Source: Pseudomonas sp. Leaf58
Lineage (GTDB): Bacteria > Pseudomonadota > Gammaproteobacteria > Pseudomonadales > Pseudomonadaceae
Length of the DNA: 64,000 nt
Assembly (NCBI RefSeq): GCF_003627215.1
Contig: NZ_CP032677.1
Span: 2,857,501-2,921,500 of the forward strand
Direction: 5' to 3'
Shown: piece after piece, positions 60,702 to 64,000 of the stretch
How the letters are laid out: every line of letters begins with the position of its first letter
Position numbering within the stretch: position 1 is the stretch's first letter
Position numbers and translations under genes: made by a program
Notes under the pieces: generated by a model
The model's database searches: none
What the model was told of the DNA's origin: nothing
The model's input: only the letters and a program-made list of their open reading frames with translations

Positions 60702-61982
60702 ATGCACCGATCTTTAACGCTCAAAGCTTTTGTGTGTTTGACAACTTTGGCCCCGGCCACAATGCTCTACGCCGCTGCCGACCCTCAGGTCGAGGCCCTC
60801 AAGCAGGAACTGATCGAACTGAAACGCCGCTACGAGGCCCAGCAGCAAGCACTGATGGTGCTGGAGCAGCGCGTGCGCCAGGTCGAGGAAGCCCCTGCAG
60901 CGCCACAGCCCAAACGCCTGGTCAAATCCCCGGCCGAAGGGGTCAAGGGAGCGCAGACCGTGGCCTCTGGCGCGCCGGGCACCAGCGGTAGCTCCTACGG
61001 CCAGGCCCTCACTGCCGACTCGGAGCCGGCGCAAAGCGTTTCCAACCTGTATGACGAAGCCAGCGGCTTTTTCGGCGGCGGCAAGTTCAGCTTCGAAACC
61101 GGCGTCACTTACACCCACTACGATACCCGCGCACTGGTGCTCAACGGCTTCCTGGCGCTGGACTCGATTTTCCTTGGCAGTATCAACCTTGACCGGGTCA
61201 AGGCGGATAACTGGACGTTGGACATGACTGCCCGCTACAACCTGGCGCAGCGCTGGCAGTTCGACGTCAACGTCCCTGTCGTGTACCGCGAATCGACCTA
61301 CTCTTCCGGCGGCGCCGGTGGCGCCGGCGCGAGCACCTCGGACGCAAGCGTGACCCGGGACCCGGAAATCGGCGATGTTAACGTCGGGGTTGCCTATAAA
61401 TTCCTCGACGAGGACGAGACTTGGCCTGACGCCGTCGCCACCTTGCGGGTCAAGGCCCCGACAGGCAAGGACCCCTATGGCATCAAACTGCGCCAGGTCG
61501 ATGGCAACGACAACCTGTCGGTGCCAGAAAGCCTGCCGACTGGCAACGGCGTCTGGTCGATCACACCCGGCCTCTCGCTGGTCAAGACTTTCGACCCAGC
61601 CGTGCTATTCGGCAGCCTCTCCTACACCTACAACATGCAAGACTCGTTCAGCGACATCAGCCCCCAAGTCAACAGCAAGGTGCCGGGTGACGTGAAGCTG
61701 GGTGATTCCTGGCAGATCGGCGGTGGTATCGCCTTTGCTCTGAACGAGAAGATGAGCATGTCGTTCTCGGTGTCTGACCAGTTCGCCCGCAAGAGCAAGA
61801 TCAAGCCGGATGGCGGCGAGTGGCAGTCGATCACCAACAGCGACTACAACGCGGCCAACTTCAACATCGGCATGACCTTTGCGGCCACCAACAACCTGAC
61901 CATCGTGCCCAACTTGTCCATTGGTCTGACCGACGATGCACCGGACTTTTCCTTCAGCCTGAAATTCCCCTACTACTTCTGA
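60702..61982 (+). CDS. fapF: FapF, outer-membrane amyloid secretion channel
   Basis: A 426-residue outer-membrane protein. After the signal peptide (to about residue 25), a coiled-coil region ([20 protein letters not shown]) plugs the channel in known structures; then a linker rich in Pro/Ala/Gly and a 12-strand barrel starting near [13 protein letters not shown], with a final strand ending [13 protein letters not shown], an outer-membrane C-terminal aromatic signature. The start at 60702 is preferred over an upstream in-frame ATG that would add 28 non-signal residues. It ends the operon at a strong terminator. Confidence 0.95.
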   Translation: MHRSLTLKAFVCLTTLAPATMLYAAADPQVEALKQELIELKRRYEAQQQALMVLEQRVRQVEEAPAAPQPKRLVKSPAEGVKGAQTVASGAPGTSGSSYGQALTADSEPAQSVSNLYDEASGFFGGGKFSFETGVTYTHYDTRALVLNGFLALDSIFLGSINLDRVKADNWTLDMTARYNLAQRWQFDVNVPVVYRESTYSSGGAGGAGASTSDASVTRDPEIGDVNVGVAYKFLDEDETWPDAVATLRVKAPTGKDPYGIKLRQVDGNDNLSVPESLPTGNGVWSITPGLSLVKTFDPAVLFGSLSYTYNMQDSFSDISPQVNSKVPGDVKLGDSWQIGGGIAFALNEKMSMSFSVSDQFARKSKIKPDGGEWQSITNSDYNAANFNIGMTFAATNNLTIVPNLSIGLTDDAPDFSFSLKFPYYF

Positions 61983-61994
61983 TACTTGCCATCG

Positions 61995-62024
61995 GCCGGG
62001 CCCGCGCGAGCGGGCCCGGCTTTT
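61995..62024 (+). terminator. Rho-independent terminator of the fap operon
   Basis: GCCGGGCCCGC-GCGA-GCGGGCCCGGC is a perfect 11-bp stem followed by TTTT, 13 bp after the fapF stop. Confidence 0.9.
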
Positions 62025-62118
62025 GGTTACCAGCCTTGTAGCCGCCCGCGTTCCCTGCCCTGGCCTGTTATCATCAAGCACACAAGCATGACGATTTAAT
62101 GGCAAAAGGGAAGTTTTT

Positions 62119-64000
62119 GTGAAGAACCTGTCAGACCACTCTCGCGTCCGGTTGGTCGCCTTGGCGAGCCTGGTGCTGGTGATCCCGCTGGGGACGCGCG
62201 CCATGCTGGGTTGGTCAAACCCGCTCGGTTACCTGTCCGACCTGGCCCTTGGCAGCCTGCTGGTGTTGCTGCTGCACCGCCGGCCTTGGTGGCTGGCCCT
62301 GCCCGTGCTGCTGGCGTGGGCAGCTCTGTGGGTGGCTTCAGCCGAACTGGTGAGCGCGGTAGGCCGGTTGCCCACCAGCGCCGACTTGGCGTACTTGGCG
62401 GACCCGCAATTCATGGAGAATTCGACCGGCGGCGGCCTGGCCCATGCCTGGCTGCCGTGGGCCCTCGGGGACGGCCTGCTGGCTTGGCTGGCCATTGCCT
62501 GGCGCAGCCGCGCTCACCGCGGCCAAGCGCTACCGCGCAAGGCCTGGGCCGTTCCACTGCTGCTGTTTGGCACCCATTGGGGCAGCCAGCAACTGGCACC
62601 GTCGGACGCCGACCAATGGCGGCAATACAACCTCACCCACCAGCTGTTGTCCGCCAGTGCAGGCAATTTGCAGCGCCAGGTCGAAGGCTGGTTGGGCCAG
62701 ACGCAAACCTTCACGCCGCTGCCCAGCAGTGGCCTGACCCAGTCCGACCTGCATGGCCAGCGCCTGCTGGCCGGGCCTGGCAATGCCCGCAACTTGCTGC
62801 TCATCACCGTCGAAGGCATCCCCGGCGCCTACCTGCAGGCCAACCGCCAGGCCCTGCACAGCCGCTTTGACGAAAACCTGATGCCCAAGCTCAGCCAGTG
62901 GGCCGAGCGCGGCATGAACACCCCCGATTACGTGCTGCACACCCACCAGACCATCCGTGGCCTGTACGCCATGCTCTGTGGTGACTACGACAAGTTGGCC
63001 AACGGCACGCCCAAGGGCGTCGAGCTGCTGACCCAGAACGAACGCAACCAGGCCTGCCTGCCGGCACAGTTGCGCCAGGCCGGCTTCACCACCCACTACC
63101 TGCAAGGCGCCGGCCTGCGTTTCATGGCCAAAGACCGCATCATGCCGCACATCGGCTTTGATGCGGTGCACGGCCTGGAGTGGTTCAGCAACCAGAACTA
63201 CCTGGATTTCCCCTGGGGCAAGGACGACCGGGCCTTCTTCGAAGGTGCGCTGGACTACGTCGGCCAGTTGCAAAAGCAGGGCCAGCCCTGGATGCTGACC
63301 CTGCTCACCGTGGGCACCCACCAGCCGTACTCGGCGCCAGCCGAATACCTCGAGCGCTTCGACACGCCTAAACAGGCGGCCGTTGCCTACCTGGACGACG
63401 CGCTCGGGGCGTTCCTCGACAACCTCGAACGCCAGGGCGTGCTCAAGGACACCCTGGTGGTGGTCACCTCCGATGAGTCCCACGGCATCGATGGTGTGCG
63501 CCTGGCCTCGTCCTGGGGCTTCAACCTCACCCTGGCCCCGGAGCAGGCGCAGCTGCCGCACATCAAGCGTGGCACCTATGGCCATGTCGACCTGGCCACC
63601 TCCCTGCTCGACTACTTTGCCCTGCCTATTCCAATGGCGCTCGGCGGCCGCTCGCTGTACCGCGACTACGACAGCGGTCGCGAAATGATCGCCTATACCA
63701 ACGGCATGTTGCGTTACCACAACGGCCAGGGCGTGTTCACCGAATGCGACTTCCAGCAGCGTTGCCGGCGTTACGCCAGCGAGGGTTTCATCGCCGACCA
63801 GGCGCGCTACCTTGGCCCCGGTGAAAACCTGCTCGGCCAGCAGATCGGTGCACTGGCCGGGGTGCTCGACCAGTCCCTGCTGCAAACGCCACTCAACCTG
63901 CGCTACCAGTTTGGCGGCCCTTCGCCGATACAGCTGCGCAAGCGCATTGACGATGACTGGGCCGACAACCTGATTGGCGCCCAGTACCTGGAAATGCCGG
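62119..64000 (+). CDS. LTA synthase-family membrane sulfatase/phosphoglycerol transferase (partial)
   Basis: An open frame from GTG at 62119 to the window edge, more than 627 codons, so the C-terminus is missing. After a basic start (VKNLSDHSRVRLVAL) come about four membrane helices within the first 150 residues, then an alkaline-phosphatase-superfamily catalytic domain: LLITVEGIPGAYLQANRQAL, the nucleophile region LHTHQTIRGLYAMLCGDYD, LTLLTVGTHQPYS and VVVTSDESHGIDGV with metal-binding residues. It resembles LTA synthases/OpgB-like phosphoglycerol transferases that modify periplasmic glycans or cell-surface polymers. AGGGAAG precedes the GTG. It lies just after fapF but beyond its terminator. 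Confidence 0.85.
   Translation, partial: MKNLSDHSRVRLVALASLVLVIPLGTRAMLGWSNPLGYLSDLALGSLLVLLLHRRPWWLALPVLLAWAALWVASAELVSAVGRLPTSADLAYLADPQFMENSTGGGLAHAWLPWALGDGLLAWLAIAWRSRAHRGQALPRKAWAVPLLLFGTHWGSQQLAPSDADQWRQYNLTHQLLSASAGNLQRQVEGWLGQTQTFTPLPSSGLTQSDLHGQRLLAGPGNARNLLLITVEGIPGAYLQANRQALHSRFDENLMPKLSQWAERGMNTPDYVLHTHQTIRGLYAMLCGDYDKLANGTPKGVELLTQNERNQACLPAQLRQAGFTTHYLQGAGLRFMAKDRIMPHIGFDAVHGLEWFSNQNYLDFPWGKDDRAFFEGALDYVGQLQKQGQPWMLTLLTVGTHQPYSAPAEYLERFDTPKQAAVAYLDDALGAFLDNLERQGVLKDTLVVVTSDESHGIDGVRLASSWGFNLTLAPEQAQLPHIKRGTYGHVDLATSLLDYFALPIPMALGGRSLYRDYDSGREMIAYTNGMLRYHNGQGVFTECDFQQRCRRYASEGFIADQARYLGPGENLLGQQIGALAGVLDQSLLQTPLNLRYQFGGPSPIQLRKRIDDDWADNLIGAQYLEMP

Noticed and set aside
62530..63885. 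A 451-codon minus-strand frame opposite the sulfatase
   Set aside because: The plus strand carries a continuous sulfatase domain with catalytic motifs through this region.

Overview
The window looks like a chromosomal segment of a Pseudomonas of the P. putida group. GC is high, gene density is high, and REP-type inverted repeats (cores such as GCGGGCAAGCCCGCTCC) sit in many intergenic gaps. The gene set is typical of the group: csiD/lhgO glutarate catabolism, a McpP-like chemoreceptor, a PrtI/PrtR-like sigma pair and a complete fap functional-amyloid operon. I saw no tRNA, rRNA, CRISPR array or intact insertion sequence.

Layout. 1-9.1 kb: the tail of a LysR regulator; a GH13 trehalose-synthase-like protein with an orphan riboflavin synthase and a DUF1275 membrane protein; a ProP-like MFS carrier; a zinc-type HemB; a RIO kinase; an APC amino-acid permease. 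9.2-12.5 kb: the glutarate module csiD-lhgO with the divergent regulator csiR. 12.6-22.3 kb: a two-component system, cysS, glnS, ppiB, lpxH, a secreted Ntn-type acylase and a Fur-like winged-helix protein. 22.3-26.2 kb is the accessory patch: a small membrane protein, a secreted hypothetical, a Mor-family regulator with two DUF2589 proteins, two back-to-back IS5-type transposase remnants, an orphan PAAR protein and a decayed Rhs fragment.

26.2-33.3 kb: GNAT-tamA-tamB (outer-membrane assembly) and xthA. 33.3-36.6 kb: a long near-perfect inverted repeat, then anti-sigma/ECF sigma facing a periplasmic catalase-like protein and cytochrome b561. Both divergent transcripts have a matching GGGAAT-N16-CGTC promoter, which suggests one autoregulated oxidative-stress regulon. 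36.7-45.5 kb: an MFS carrier and XRE-cupin regulator, a TetR-controlled SDR/isomerase pair, a BASS transporter, a class C beta-lactamase, and several short conserved-looking hypotheticals, one with a long structured leader.

45.5-56.2 kb: REP repeats, an EamA exporter, an Old-Yellow-Enzyme-type demethylase/reductase with its XRE-cupin regulator, azoreductase with LysR, DUF1294, uppP, the chemoreceptor, and pnuC with a NadR-type kinase. 56.5-62.0 kb: fapABCDEF, with an unusual FapC linker built of two repeat arrays and a terminator-like hairpin between fapC and fapD. The window ends inside an LTA-synthase-type membrane sulfatase.

The best candidates for something undescribed are the Mor/DUF2589 unit, the operator and structured leader before the 110-aa protein at 44034, and the octapeptide array in the FapC linker. 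Assignments rest on motif and family recognition by eye; no database search was run.
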